Shown piece by piece: positions 32,189 to 41,356 of a DNA stretch of 64,000 nucleotides. Position 1 is the first letter of the stretch, and each line of letters opens with the position of its first letter. Source of the stretch: an uncultured Bacteroidia bacterium (lineage in GTDB: Bacteria > Bacteroidota > Bacteroidia > Bacteroidales > UBA932); the NCBI GenBank assembly GCA_902789445.1, contig CADAOB010000005.1, forward strand, positions 30,191 to 94,190, given 5' to 3'. Both the position numbers and the translations under genes were made by a program. The notes below the pieces were generated by a model that worked only from the letters and a program-made list of their open reading frames with translations, was not told the DNA's origin and ran no database searches.

Positions 32189-32782
32189 TTACGCCTTTTT
32201 CGTGATTTTTCTGAAAATAACCATCAGGTAAGCCAGGACGATGAACGCACCCGGCGCCAGGACGAAGGCCAGCATGCCGTCACCCTGGATGAATTTCAAA
32301 CCGAAGGCCGAACCGCTGCCCAGGATCTCACGCACCAGACCGACAGCCGTCAGCGCAATGGTGAAGCCCAGGCCGATGCCCACGCCGTCGAGGGCGGAGT
32401 CGCCCACCGAATTCTTGTTGGCGAAGGCCTCGGCACGACCGAGGATGATGCAGTTGACCACGATCAGCGGCAGGAAAATGCCCAGCGCTTCGTAGAGCAC
32501 CGGCACATAGGCCTGCAGCAGCAGCTGGACGATGGTCACGAACGAGGCGATCACCACGATATAGGACGGGATGCGCACCTTGTCGGGAATGAAGCGGGCG
32601 ATGGCCGAGATGGTGATGTTCGAAAGAATCAACACGATCATCGTCGCCAGGCCCATGCCCATACCGTTGATGGCCGAGGTGGTGGTACCCAGCGTCGGGC
32701 ACATACCGAGCACGAGCACGAAGGTAGGATTGTTCTTGACAATGCCGTCGACGATCAGCTGGAGTTTGCTATTCTTGCCCAT
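32189..32782 (-). CDS. rnfE: Rnf electron transport complex subunit E
   Basis: 197 residues from ATG 32782, which lies 14 bases inside the end of rnfG. NNPTFVLVLGMCPTLGTTTSAING and LPLIVVNCIILGRAEAF are the RnfE/NqrD motifs, mirror partners of those in RnfA. Six membrane segments. Forms the membrane core with RnfA. Confidence 0.95.
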   Translation of the reverse strand: MGKNSKLQLIVDGIVKNNPTFVLVLGMCPTLGTTTSAINGMGMGLATMIVLILSNITISAIARFIPDKVRIPSYIVVIASFVTIVQLLLQAYVPVLYEALGIFLPLIVVNCIILGRAEAFANKNSVGDSALDGVGIGLGFTIALTAVGLVREILGSGSAFGLKFIQGDGMLAFVLAPGAFIVLAYLMVIFRKITKKA

Positions 32783-33356
32783 TGTTCTCAGTATTAACGG
32801 TTTGACAATTGGCCTTAAACACCTCGTAGGCGGCATTCACGCCTTTGAGGAAGGCCCGCGAGGTGATGGTCGAGGCCGTAATGGCGTCGATCTCGCCGCC
32901 GTCTTTGCGGACGGCGATGTTATTGACGGCCGGATTCTTGCCCTTGACCTGAACGCGCGGGGCGATGTTCTCGTCCACGATCTTGGCGCCCAGACCCGGG
33001 GTCTCGGAATGCGAGATGACAGAGGTGTTGTACACGCTTCCGTCGGGCGTGAAGCCCACCATCAGCTGCAGCGGACCGCCGAAACCGCCCACGGAAACCT
33101 TGATGGCGTAGCCGACCGGCTGGCCGCCCTGGGTGGCCGTATAGATCTGGCCGCCGTCCACCTCCTGGACAGCCTCGGAAGGAACGTTGTCGAACGAAGG
33201 GGTCACGGCGGCGATGGCCGCGTTGACCTTCTGGATCTCGGAGGCCTCGATCGGGGCCTTGGTCACCGCATAGACGGTACCCAGCAGGGCTGAGCACACC
33301 AGGCAGATGCCGGAAAGCACCAGCACCATATTGCCGAATGTAGATTTTGCTGCCAT
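32769..33356 (-). CDS. rnfG: Rnf electron transport complex subunit G
   Basis: 195 residues from ATG 33356. One N-terminal membrane segment (about 10-30) and a periplasmic FMN-binding domain (VGFTPDGSVYNTSVISHSETPGLG). The FMN attachment site, normally S/T-G-A-T, reads DAITASTITS here: T160-A161-S162-T163, keeping the upstream Asp157 and the acceptor Thr163 but changing both middle residues. Start shares one base with the rnfD stop. Confidence 0.94.
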   Translation of the reverse strand: MAAKSTFGNMVLVLSGICLVCSALLGTVYAVTKAPIEASEIQKVNAAIAAVTPSFDNVPSEAVQEVDGGQIYTATQGGQPVGYAIKVSVGGFGGPLQLMVGFTPDGSVYNTSVISHSETPGLGAKIVDENIAPRVQVKGKNPAVNNIAVRKDGGEIDAITASTITSRAFLKGVNAAYEVFKANCQTVNTENNGQE

Positions 33357-34345
33357 TATTTCTTTACCTCCCCAAACCGGTGCGGTTTGCAATATTTGTT
33401 AAGCAGGGGCACTGTGCAGTTCATGATCAGGATGGCGAAGGAGACGCCTTCCGGATAGGAGCCGAAGTAGCGGACGAACACGGTGATCAGACCGATGCCC
33501 ACGGCGAAGATGATCTGTCCCTTGGTGGTCATCGGAGAAGTCACATAGTCGGTCGCCATGAAGATGGAACCCAGCAGCAGACCGCCGGTGAAGATGTTGA
33601 ACACCGGGTTGGTGAAGCGCTCGGGGTTGGCAAGCCAGAAGATGCCGGAGACCACGAAGACGGTGCACAGGATGGTGACCGGGATGGTGGCCTTGATCAC
33701 GCGGCGGCAGAGCAGGTAGATGAAGCCCAGGATCAGTGCAAGCGCCGAGAGTTCACCGGCCGAACCGCCCACGTTGAAGAAGAACTGCTGGGAGAAGGTC
33801 AGGTTGTCGGCGGTCAGCTGCGAGAGCGTCTGGCCGTTCTTGAGGCCTTCCTTGACGGCACCCAGCGGAGTGGCGCCGGAGAAGGCGTCCACGATGCCGA
33901 ACATCGAACCGGCGTCGTCCCAGGTGGTCATCAGCACCGGGAAGGAGACCAGCAGGAACACACGGCCTACGAGGGCCGGGTTGAAGATGTTCTGGCCCAG
34001 GCCGCCGAAGGTCATCTTGGCCACGCCGATAGCCACGACGGAGCCGATCACGATGAGCCACCACGGCGCGTTGGGCGGCAGGTTGAGCGCCAGCAGGACG
34101 CCGGTGACGGCGGCGGAAAGGTCGCAGACCGTAACCGGACCCTTGATCAGATATTTCTGGATAAGGAACTCCGTCAGGACGCAGGTGGCCACGCCCGCGA
34201 TGATCAGCACGAGGGCCGACCAGCCGCTGGCGAGGACCGACACCAGCATCGCCGGGGTCAGGGCGATGAGCACGTCGCGCATGATGGTCTGCGTGCTCTC
34301 GGGGCCGTGCGTATGCGGAGAAGGTGATACGAAAAGTTTGTTCAT
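33356..34345 (-). CDS. rnfD: Rnf electron transport complex subunit D
   Basis: 329 residues, about nine membrane segments. FGGLGQNIFNPALVGRVFL is the family motif; AFSGATPLG holds a canonical flavin attachment site (Ser156-Gly-Ala-Thr159). Carries covalent FMN and passes electrons with RnfG. Starts 7 bases after rnfC. Confidence 0.95.
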   Translation of the reverse strand: MNKLFVSPSPHTHGPESTQTIMRDVLIALTPAMLVSVLASGWSALVLIIAGVATCVLTEFLIQKYLIKGPVTVCDLSAAVTGVLLALNLPPNAPWWLIVIGSVVAIGVAKMTFGGLGQNIFNPALVGRVFLLVSFPVLMTTWDDAGSMFGIVDAFSGATPLGAVKEGLKNGQTLSQLTADNLTFSQQFFFNVGGSAGELSALALILGFIYLLCRRVIKATIPVTILCTVFVVSGIFWLANPERFTNPVFNIFTGGLLLGSIFMATDYVTSPMTTKGQIIFAVGIGLITVFVRYFGSYPEGVSFAILIMNCTVPLLNKYCKPHRFGEVKK

Positions 34346-34352
34346 CAGTCGT

Positions 34353-35690
34353 CTATTTTTTAGGTCTGCTACGCATAATCTTCATAACTTCCGCCTTGCT
34401 GATGCGGATCATATCGAGAAGCGGAATGCCGGCCGGGCAGGTGAAACTGCAGCAGCCGCATTCGATGCAGTCGAACACGCGCTCTTTCTCGAGCTCGTCG
34501 TAGCGGCCGCCGGCGCGGCTGAGCTTGTTGAGCAGCCACGGCTCCAGGCCCATCGGGCAGGCCGATGCGCACTTCGAGCAGCGGATGCAGGCCGATTCGC
34601 TGCGACGGCGCGTCTCGGCTTCGGTCAGCACCAGGATGGCGCCGTTGGCCTTGACGGTAGCCGCGTCGAGGTTGGCGATGGCACGGCCCATCATCGGACC
34701 GCCGCTGATCACCTTCGCGGCATTCTCGGGCAGGCCGCCCGCCACTTCGAGGATCTTCGACATCGGCGTACCGATGCGGACCTTGTAGTTGTGCTGGGCC
34801 GGCAGGCAGCGGCCGGTGACGGTGATGACGTTGTCGATCGTCGGTTTGTTTTTCTGGACGGCCTCATAGACAGCCAGCGAGGTGCCGACGTTCTGGACCA
34901 CGGCACCCGTGTCGATCGGCAGCGCGCCCGAAGGAACCTGCCGGCGGATGACCGCGTCGATGAGCTGTTTTTCACCGCCCTGCGGATAGCGTTTCTTGAG
35001 GGTGACGACCTCGATCTGCGGGAAAGCCTTGGCCGCTTCCGTCATCGAGGCGATGGCGGCGGGCTTGTTCTCCTCGATGCCCACATAGCCGCGGGTAACG
35101 CCGAGGGCTTTCATCATGATGGCGCCGCCGATGAGGATCTCCTGCGGACGCTCCCGCATGATGCGGTCGTCGCTGGTCAGGTAAGGCTCGCACTCGGTAC
35201 CGTTGAGAATCAGGCATTCGGCCTTCTTGTCCTTGGGCGGGGCGAGTTTCACGTGGGTCGGGAAGGAGGCGCCGCCCAGACCGACTACGCCGGCCTTCTT
35301 GACCTTCTCGATGATCTCTTCGGGGGAATAGGGAATCTCGCTGATGATGCGGTCGCTCCGGTCGATGTCTTCCATCCACTCATCGCCCTCGACCGTGATC
35401 TCGACGTGCGGGACCATGTTGCCGGCGATGTCGGCCCGCGGTCCGACCGACTTGACGGTACCGGAGACCGGAGAATGGACATAAGCGGAAATGAAGCCGG
35501 AAGGTTCGGCAATCACCTGGCCCACCTTCACCTTGTCGCCCACCGCCACGACCGGCGTGGCCGGGGCGCCCAGATGCTGTGCCATCGAAACGTAGGCGGT
35601 CTCGATCGCAGGGAAGACCTCGATCGCAGCTTCTGCGGAGATCTTGTTGTCGTGCGGATGGACGCCGCCGATTCTAAACGTTTTCTTCAT
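34353..35690 (-). CDS. rnfC: Rnf electron transport complex subunit C
   Basis: 445 residues from ATG 35690 (MKKTFRIGGVHP); a second ATG 15 bases upstream only lengthens the overlap with rnfB. Contains the NqrF/Nuo51-like NADH and FMN domain (VVGLGGASFPTHVK, NGTECEPYL), an SLBB region and two [4Fe-4S] motifs CIRCSKCASACP and CIECGCCSFTCP. It is the cytoplasmic NAD(H)-reactive subunit. Confidence 0.95.
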   Translation of the reverse strand: MKKTFRIGGVHPHDNKISAEAAIEVFPAIETAYVSMAQHLGAPATPVVAVGDKVKVGQVIAEPSGFISAYVHSPVSGTVKSVGPRADIAGNMVPHVEITVEGDEWMEDIDRSDRIISEIPYSPEEIIEKVKKAGVVGLGGASFPTHVKLAPPKDKKAECLILNGTECEPYLTSDDRIMRERPQEILIGGAIMMKALGVTRGYVGIEENKPAAIASMTEAAKAFPQIEVVTLKKRYPQGGEKQLIDAVIRRQVPSGALPIDTGAVVQNVGTSLAVYEAVQKNKPTIDNVITVTGRCLPAQHNYKVRIGTPMSKILEVAGGLPENAAKVISGGPMMGRAIANLDAATVKANGAILVLTEAETRRRSESACIRCSKCASACPMGLEPWLLNKLSRAGGRYDELEKERVFDCIECGCCSFTCPAGIPLLDMIRISKAEVMKIMRSRPKK

Positions 35691-36534
35691 TGGGCTTTTC
35701 TTCAATTTTGGGTTTCGGAGGGAAATTGACTTCGTGGATGGCGTGCGTCGGGCAGACCTCTACGCACTTGCGGCACATCTTGCACTTGGTGAAGTCGATG
35801 TAAGCCACGTTGTTCTCGACCGTAATGGCACCGAACGGGCAGGTCTTGGCGCACTTGCCGCAGCCGATGCAGCCTACGCTGCAGGCCTTGCGGGTGACGG
35901 CGCCCTTGTCCTTGTTGATGCAGGAGACGAAAACGCGGCGGTTCTTGAATCCCTTGGCGCGAAGCTCGAGGATCCCTTTCGGGCAGGCTTTGACACAGGA
36001 GCCGCAAGCGGTGCACTTGTCTTCGTCCACCACGGCGATGCCCTTCTCGGGATCGACGTGGATGGCGTCGAACTGGCAGGCGGCTTCGCAGTCGCCCTTG
36101 CCCAGGCAGCCGAACTTGCAGCCGGTGTCGCCGGCATACAGACTGGCCATCACCTTACAGGAGGAATAGCCGTCATACACATTGGTACGCGCGCGATTGG
36201 CCAGCGATCCGCTGCAGCGCATCACCGCCACCATCGGGGCTTTCTCTTCCACCGCGCGGCCGAGCGCCTCGGCAACTTTGGCCATCACCGGGTTGCCGCC
36301 CACCGGGCAGAAGAAACCGTCCATGCTCGGAGCTTTCACGACATTCTCTGCGAATGCGTGACAGCCTGCTTGTCCGCAGCCGCCGCAGTTCGCGCCGGGG
36401 AGGATCGACTCGACCGTTCCGATCCGGGGATCTTCCTCAACCTTGAACTTCTGCGCCACGAAGTAGAGCACGACTGCGAAAAGCAGACCGAGCGCTACCA
36501 GACAGGCAATCGTAAAAAGAATAGTTCCAGTCAT
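35674..36534 (-). CDS. rnfB: Rnf electron transport complex subunit B
   Basis: 286 residues. One N-terminal membrane helix (4-27), then the Fe-S motif GANCGGCGQAGC (Cys50, Cys53, Cys58, with Cys76 following) and, in the C-terminal half, several ferredoxin-like clusters (CTACGSCVKACP, CIGCGKCAKTCP, CKMCRKCVEVCP). It accepts electrons from soluble ferredoxin. Its ATG overlaps the rseC stop by four bases. Confidence 0.96.
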   Translation of the reverse strand: MTGTILFTIACLVALGLLFAVVLYFVAQKFKVEEDPRIGTVESILPGANCGGCGQAGCHAFAENVVKAPSMDGFFCPVGGNPVMAKVAEALGRAVEEKAPMVAVMRCSGSLANRARTNVYDGYSSCKVMASLYAGDTGCKFGCLGKGDCEAACQFDAIHVDPEKGIAVVDEDKCTACGSCVKACPKGILELRAKGFKNRRVFVSCINKDKGAVTRKACSVGCIGCGKCAKTCPFGAITVENNVAYIDFTKCKMCRKCVEVCPTHAIHEVNFPPKPKIEEKPNEENV

Positions 36535-36965
36535 TTAGGTTGTTTTTCGATTGAAAAAATAAATATTTTGGAAATTTTGTTTCTCATCAGGAATACGCCC
36601 AGATACCACAGGGCGACCACGCCGAGCGAGCCGAGCCCCATAAGGAGTTCACCGGCTCCGCAAAGCGAGAATACAAGGATGGAGGCCATCAGCAGGATGA
36701 GCGGGACCACATAGGCAAGCCACACGGCCTGCGTCCCCATCGCGGAGCGCATCACTACAGTGACCGTTTCGCCCACCTGGTAGTCTTCGGCCAGCGTCGT
36801 GACATCCTGCGCGACCTCGACCACCTTGACCGCCTCGTCGGAAGCGCCGCAGACAGCTTTGGCGTGACAGGCGGCGCAGGCCGACTTGTTGACAATCTCC
36901 ACGGAAATGTAATCCTTGTCAACGGCAATCACGCGGCCTTCGTGTTCGATACGTTCTTTAGCCAT
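36531..36965 (-). CDS. RseC/MucC-family redox regulator protein
   Basis: 144 residues. An N-terminal soluble part has the cysteine cluster SACAACHAKAVCG (residues 29-41), followed by two membrane segments (about 79-99 and 103-127). This is the PF04246 family, named for SoxR reduction (RseC) in enterobacteria, where it is also linked to rsx/rnf genes. Directly ahead of rnfB with an ATGA overlap, which supports a role in Rnf assembly or control. Confidence 0.88.
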   Translation of the reverse strand: MAKERIEHEGRVIAVDKDYISVEIVNKSACAACHAKAVCGASDEAVKVVEVAQDVTTLAEDYQVGETVTVVMRSAMGTQAVWLAYVVPLILLMASILVFSLCGAGELLMGLGSLGVVALWYLGVFLMRNKISKIFIFSIEKQPK

Positions 36966-36967
36966 GG

Positions 36968-38458
36968 TTACAGATCGAAATCATCATTGGGATAAGCATT
37001 CATCCGGGACTGCACGGTCGTATAGCCGGCAGACGGATCCTGCGCAGGCTCGTCATAGGGACGGTCGTTGTAGTCCACGAACTTGACCTCGGACGAGAGG
37101 AAACGCATCTTGACGTCGCAAACCTCGCCGTTGCGGTGCTTGGCGATGATCAGGTCGGTCTCGCCGGGGAATCCGCCTTCGTCCTGGACGCCCAGGAATT
37201 CCGGACGGTGGATGAACATCACGATGTCGGCGTCCTGCTCGATGGCGCCCGACTCGCGCAGGTCGCTCAGCTGCGGGCGCTTGTTGCCGCCGCGCGTCTC
37301 GACCGAACGGTTGAGCTGCGACAGGGCGATGATCGGCACGTTGAGTTCCTTGGCGATGGCCTTCAGCGAACGGGAGATGGCGGCCACCTCCTGCTCGCGC
37401 ATGCCCTTGAGCTCGGGCGGACCGGTCATCAGCTGCAAGTAGTCGATGATGATGAGCTTCACGTGCTGCTTGTTGACCAGGCGGCGCGCCTTGGAGCGGA
37501 ATTCGTAGATGGAGAGCGAGGGCGTGTCGTCGATCCACAGCGGGGCGCGGGAGAGATTGTTCAGCCCGTTTTCGAGCTGGGCCCACTCGTCCTGCGTCAT
37601 CTTCTTGGCGCCGCGCAGTTTCTCCGAAGGAAGGCCCGTCTCGCTGATCATGATACGGGTCACCAGCTGGGTGTCGGGCATCTCAAGCGAGAAGAAGGCC
37701 ACGGGGATGTGGTGGTCCACCACCATATTGCGAGCCATCGTCAGCACGAAAGCGGTCTTACCAACGGAAGGACGGGCGGCCAGGATGATCAGGTCTGCGG
37801 CCTGCCAGCCGAAGGTCACCCGGTCGATGCCGGTATAGCCCGAGGGTACGCCGCTGAGGCCGTCCTCGCGCTTCTGGTTGGCCTGGATCTGTTCCATCGC
37901 CCGGTTGATGACCGAGGCGATGGGCTTGGTCTCGCTCCGGACATTGCGCTGGGCCAGCGTGAAGACGCGCTCCTCCGCCGTGTCGATCAGGTCGTCGACG
38001 GCCAGGGAGTCGTCGAAGGCGGCCTTCTGCACTTCGTAGGAAATGGAAATCAGTTCCCGCTGCAGGAATTTCTGCAGCAGGACCTTCGTATGGTATTCGA
38101 CGTGGGCCGCTGCACCGATCTTGGTGGACAGCTGGCTCAGGTAGGCCATGCCGCCGACCTCTTCGAGCTCGCCGCGCTTGGTCAGCTCGTCCGACACCGA
38201 GAAGATGTCGACCGGGTCGTTGCGGCCCGACAGGGTGGTGATGGCCTCGAAAATCTTCTTGTGGACGTCCTTGTAGAAGCAGTCGGCCTGCAGCTGGTCC
38301 AGCACGTCGGGCACGACCTCCGGTTCCAGCAGCAGCGCACCGAGGACGGCTTCCTCAATGTCGATGGCCTGCGGCGGTTTGCGGCCGCCGAAATCCTCGG
38401 CGATCGCATCCAGGTTCACCCGCTGCGGCTTCTTTTCGTTCTTGGGCGCCCTTGCCAC
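36968..38458 (-). CDS. dnaB: Replicative DNA helicase DnaB, GTG start
   Basis: 496 residues from GTG 38458. N-terminal domain IDIEEAVLGALLLEPE; RecA-type core with Walker A ARPSVGKTAF, Walker B LIIIDYLQLM, and the conserved SQLNRSVE and LSDLRESGAIEQDAD motifs. Hexameric helicase at the replication fork. No intein. Three bases after the zinc-ribbon gene and two bases before rseC, so replication and redox genes share a transcript here. Confidence 0.97.
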   Translation of the reverse strand: MARAPKNEKKPQRVNLDAIAEDFGGRKPPQAIDIEEAVLGALLLEPEVVPDVLDQLQADCFYKDVHKKIFEAITTLSGRNDPVDIFSVSDELTKRGELEEVGGMAYLSQLSTKIGAAAHVEYHTKVLLQKFLQRELISISYEVQKAAFDDSLAVDDLIDTAEERVFTLAQRNVRSETKPIASVINRAMEQIQANQKREDGLSGVPSGYTGIDRVTFGWQAADLIILAARPSVGKTAFVLTMARNMVVDHHIPVAFFSLEMPDTQLVTRIMISETGLPSEKLRGAKKMTQDEWAQLENGLNNLSRAPLWIDDTPSLSIYEFRSKARRLVNKQHVKLIIIDYLQLMTGPPELKGMREQEVAAISRSLKAIAKELNVPIIALSQLNRSVETRGGNKRPQLSDLRESGAIEQDADIVMFIHRPEFLGVQDEGGFPGETDLIIAKHRNGEVCDVKMRFLSSEVKFVDYNDRPYDEPAQDPSAGYTTVQSRMNAYPNDDFDL

Positions 38459-38461
38459 CGT

Positions 38462-39286
38462 TTAGTTCTCCTTCTCGAAAGCGGAGCTGACCAGGATACG
38501 TCCGCAGTACTCGCAGACAATGATCTTCTTGCTCTCTTCGATGTCGAGCCGCCGCTGCGGCGGGATCTTGTTGAAGCAGCCGCCGCAGGCGTCACGCTTG
38601 ACGGTGACCACGGCCAGCTTGTTGTGCGCATTGGCGCGGACCTTGGTGTAGGCCACCATCATGCGCTCGTCGATCTGGCCCACGAGGTTCTCACGCTCCT
38701 TGAGCAGCGCTTCCTCCTCCTTGGCCGTCTCCTCGACGATGGAATCGAGTTCCTTCTTCTTCTCGACCAGGTCTTCTTCGCGGGTCTTGAGCGATTTCTG
38801 GGCCTCTTCGATGATCTGCTTCTTCTCGGAGATCAGGGCTTCGTTCTCCCGGATCTTCTTGGCGGCGATCTGCTGCTCGAGATCCTGGTATTCGATCTCC
38901 TTGCTGATGGACTCGTACTCGCGGTTGTTCTTCACGTTGTCACGCTGCGCATCGTACTTGGCGACCAGGTGCTTGCTCTCTTCGATGGCATGCTTGTGCT
39001 CCGTATTGGCCTTCTCGATTTCCTTGATCTCGGCCTTGGTATTGGTGATGCGGGTATGGAGTCCTGCAATCTCGTCCTCCAGGTCCTGGACCTCCAGCGG
39101 CAGTTCACCGCGCAGGAGGTAGATCTTGTCGATCTTGGTGTCGGTCTGCTGGATCCGGTACAGCGTATGGAGTTTCTGCTCCATCGCGATCGAATCGGTG
39201 TCGGCCATGTTCTTCTGCAGGGAAACGAAGGTTTCCCGCTGGTCGATCGGAGTGACGATCTTGTTTACCTTCTTTTTTGTAGCCAT
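38462..39286 (-). CDS. Coiled-coil protein with C4 zinc ribbon (DUF164/zf-RING_7)
   Basis: 274 residues from ATG 39286; upstream open frame is a shadow of the Nif3 gene. Two long antiparallel coiled-coil helices (about 50-215) are rich in Glu and Lys, and the C terminus has paired CxxC motifs DACGGC and VCEYCG that bind zinc. Related proteins (e.g. Helicobacter HP0958, chlamydial CdsZ) assist secretion or RNA binding; the function in Bacteroidetes is unknown. Placed 7 bases after the Nif3-like gene, a pairing that is common in bacteria. Confidence 0.88.
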   Translation of the reverse strand: MATKKKVNKIVTPIDQRETFVSLQKNMADTDSIAMEQKLHTLYRIQQTDTKIDKIYLLRGELPLEVQDLEDEIAGLHTRITNTKAEIKEIEKANTEHKHAIEESKHLVAKYDAQRDNVKNNREYESISKEIEYQDLEQQIAAKKIRENEALISEKKQIIEEAQKSLKTREEDLVEKKKELDSIVEETAKEEEALLKERENLVGQIDERMMVAYTKVRANAHNKLAVVTVKRDACGGCFNKIPPQRRLDIEESKKIIVCEYCGRILVSSAFEKEN

Positions 39287-39293
39287 AATCTTG

Positions 39294-40055
39294 CTAGTAA
39301 TAGTGTATCGGGTTGTTGTTTTCTTGCTTTGCCGTGTAAACTGCAAATGTAGGCATTTTTTTCCGAAGTACCGTAACGAACTTTGAGACAATCTCCACCT
39401 CGCTCTCCCAATGCCCGATATCGAGGATCATCCGGCCTTCCGGAACGAAGAAACGGTGATACGACACGTCGCCCGTCACGAAGGCGTCGGCGCCGGCCCG
39501 GAAGGCCGCCTCCGCGAAGGAGGAGCCGGATCCGCAGCTGGTCGCCACGCGGAACACTTCCGGCACGGGTGCCGAGCAGCGCAGCACCCGCAGGGCGAAG
39601 CGCTCCTTGACCCACGTGCAGAACGCCTCGCCGGTAAGCGGCTCGGGCAGCAGGCCGATGAAGGCCAGGCCCGTCTCGTCGAGCGGCTGGGGCTCAACCA
39701 GGCCCAGGCGGGCCGCCATCAGGGCATTGACGCCGCCCTCGGCCTTGTCGGCATTGGTATGGGCGGCATAGACCACGATGCCGTGGCGGACAGCCAGGAT
39801 GACCACCTCCCCCACGGGATCGTCCGGATCGATGTGCTTGAGTCCGCCGAAAATCAGGGGATGGTGCGTCACCACCATGTCGGCGCCGCGGGAAACGGCT
39901 TCCCGCAGCAGGGCGGGCGTACAGTCGAAGCCCACCAGCACCCCGTGCACCTCGGCTTCGGGGCTGCCGACACAGAAGCCGGCGTTGTCCCAGGATTCCT
40001 GGGTCCGGAGCGGAGCGAATTCCTCCAGGACGGCTGCGATTTCTCCTGCTTTCAT
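39294..40055 (-). CDS. Nif3-like dinuclear metal-centre protein
   Basis: 253 residues, the short form without the middle insert domain. MVVTHHPLIFGGLK and VYAAHTNADKAEGGVN give the N-terminal metal ligands, DIGHWESE the C-terminal His and Glu. Family members form hexameric rings; some are annotated as GTP cyclohydrolase 1 type 2, but the cellular reaction is not settled. Two-base gap after the MerR gene. Confidence 0.92.
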   Translation of the reverse strand: MKAGEIAAVLEEFAPLRTQESWDNAGFCVGSPEAEVHGVLVGFDCTPALLREAVSRGADMVVTHHPLIFGGLKHIDPDDPVGEVVILAVRHGIVVYAAHTNADKAEGGVNALMAARLGLVEPQPLDETGLAFIGLLPEPLTGEAFCTWVKERFALRVLRCSAPVPEVFRVATSCGSGSSFAEAAFRAGADAFVTGDVSYHRFFVPEGRMILDIGHWESEVEIVSKFVTVLRKKMPTFAVYTAKQENNNPIHYY

Positions 40056-40057
40056 GG

Positions 40058-40378
40058 TCAGATGCTTTCGTAGATTTCGGACAGCTGGGAACGGATGGCG
40101 TAGAGTTTCTCCACGATCTGCCGTTTGTGGTCGAGACCGTCGCGGTTCTCGTCCAGCTTGCGGGCAGCCCCGTCGAGCGTCAGTCCCTCCACCCGGGTCA
40201 GGTAGTGGATGAGCCGGATGTTTTCGACATCTTCCGGATGGAAGAGCCGGTTTCCCTTGGCATTGCGTTCCGGCTTGATATAGCGGGGAAAGGTATCCGA
40301 CCAGAAACGGATCGTGGAGACTTCCTCCCCCAGCATGGCGGCCACTTCGCCGATTTTGTAATAGAGTTTTTCTGCCAT
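40058..40378 (-). CDS. MerR-family transcriptional regulator
   Basis: 106 residues. YYKIGEVAAMLGEEVSTIRFW is the winged-helix recognition part and FHPEDVENIRLIHYLTRVEGLTL its second half; a short coiled coil follows for dimerisation. No cysteines for metal sensing and no effector domain. Usual neighbour of M23 peptidase/alaS genes in this order; target promoters unknown. Fifteen bases after the degenerate M23 gene. Confidence 0.9.
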   Translation of the reverse strand: MAEKLYYKIGEVAAMLGEEVSTIRFWSDTFPRYIKPERNAKGNRLFHPEDVENIRLIHYLTRVEGLTLDGAARKLDENRDGLDHKRQIVEKLYAIRSQLSEIYESI

Positions 40379-40393
40379 AGAAGCTATTGTTTC

Positions 40394-41356
40394 TCAGTCC
40401 ATCGACTGGCCCGTCGTCAGGGCGAGCGTCATCATTTCACGGTAAGTCGCCGGCGAAAGCTCGGCAAAGAAATAGTTGACCGGATCCTGCACGAATCCGT
40501 CGCGCAGCACTTCGTAGTGCAGGCAGGGAGCGAAACAGGTCCCGCTCTGTCCGACAGTGCCGATGAGCGCGCCCTGCCGGAGGTTCTGCCCCTGGGAGAC
40601 ACGGATGTCGGCCAGATGGGCATAGACCGTGCGGAAGCCGCCCTTGTGGGCGACCGTCACCTGATTGCCCATCCCCTTCTCGCTGCGGACCACCTGGACC
40701 ACCTGCCCGTCGGCGCTGCAGCGCACCGGCGTCCCGGCAGGAGCCATCAGGTCGAGTCCGCTGTGGTCGCGGATGGTCTTGTAGAAAGGATTGACCTTCT
40801 TGCCCACGGAAGCACCGGTCTGCACCGGCGAGAACGGGGTGATCGGCACGATCGAAGGGATGGCCGTCGGCACCAGGCTTCCGCCGCTGAAGGTCGTATC
40901 GATCTCCGTCAGGAAACGGCTCACCTCCGAGGCGGCGGATTCCATCCGCTTGACGAGCGCATAGGCATCCCACACCAGGTCGGTTTCGGGCATATCCTCC
41001 AGCTCGGCGCCCGAAGGCCGCAGGCTGTCCTGGGCCGAGAGCAGGTAATTGGGCGCTTCGGTGTTGAAGAGGTCGCGGTAGATGGCGCGGTCGCGCTCCT
41101 GCAGGTGCCCGACGCTGCCCTCGACCAGGCCGAGGCGCTCGTTCAGGGCCGTGTATTCGGCTTCCAGCAGGCGGTTCTCCCGCTCCAGCTCCTGCTCGCG
41201 CTCCGTGCTGAAGGCCAGGGCGAAGACCAGGTAAAACGCGGCGGCGGCCGCCAGGACGGCCAGGGAATAGCGCACGATGGCCAGCAACACGCCCCGCAGG
41301 CTCGCCCGTTTCGGCTTGAAGCAGCCCGATTCCCTGTCAAATACATATTTAGCCAT
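40394..41356 (-). CDS. M23-family peptidase paralog with catalytic His replaced by Cys
   Basis: 320 residues. A membrane helix (about 25-48), a coiled coil (52-95) and a C-terminal LytM/M23 domain. The zinc-ligand motif HSGLD (His198, Asp202) and YAHL (His247) are intact, but the H-x-H motif reads APCLHYEV: Cys278 stands where the first His should be, His280 remains. Loss of that His suggests low or no endopeptidase activity, as in LytM-factor activators. Overlaps the intact paralog upstream by 8 bases. Confidence 0.9.
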   Translation of the reverse strand: MAKYVFDRESGCFKPKRASLRGVLLAIVRYSLAVLAAAAAFYLVFALAFSTEREQELERENRLLEAEYTALNERLGLVEGSVGHLQERDRAIYRDLFNTEAPNYLLSAQDSLRPSGAELEDMPETDLVWDAYALVKRMESAASEVSRFLTEIDTTFSGGSLVPTAIPSIVPITPFSPVQTGASVGKKVNPFYKTIRDHSGLDLMAPAGTPVRCSADGQVVQVVRSEKGMGNQVTVAHKGGFRTVYAHLADIRVSQGQNLRQGALIGTVGQSGTCFAPCLHYEVLRDGFVQDPVNYFFAELSPATYREMMTLALTTGQSMD

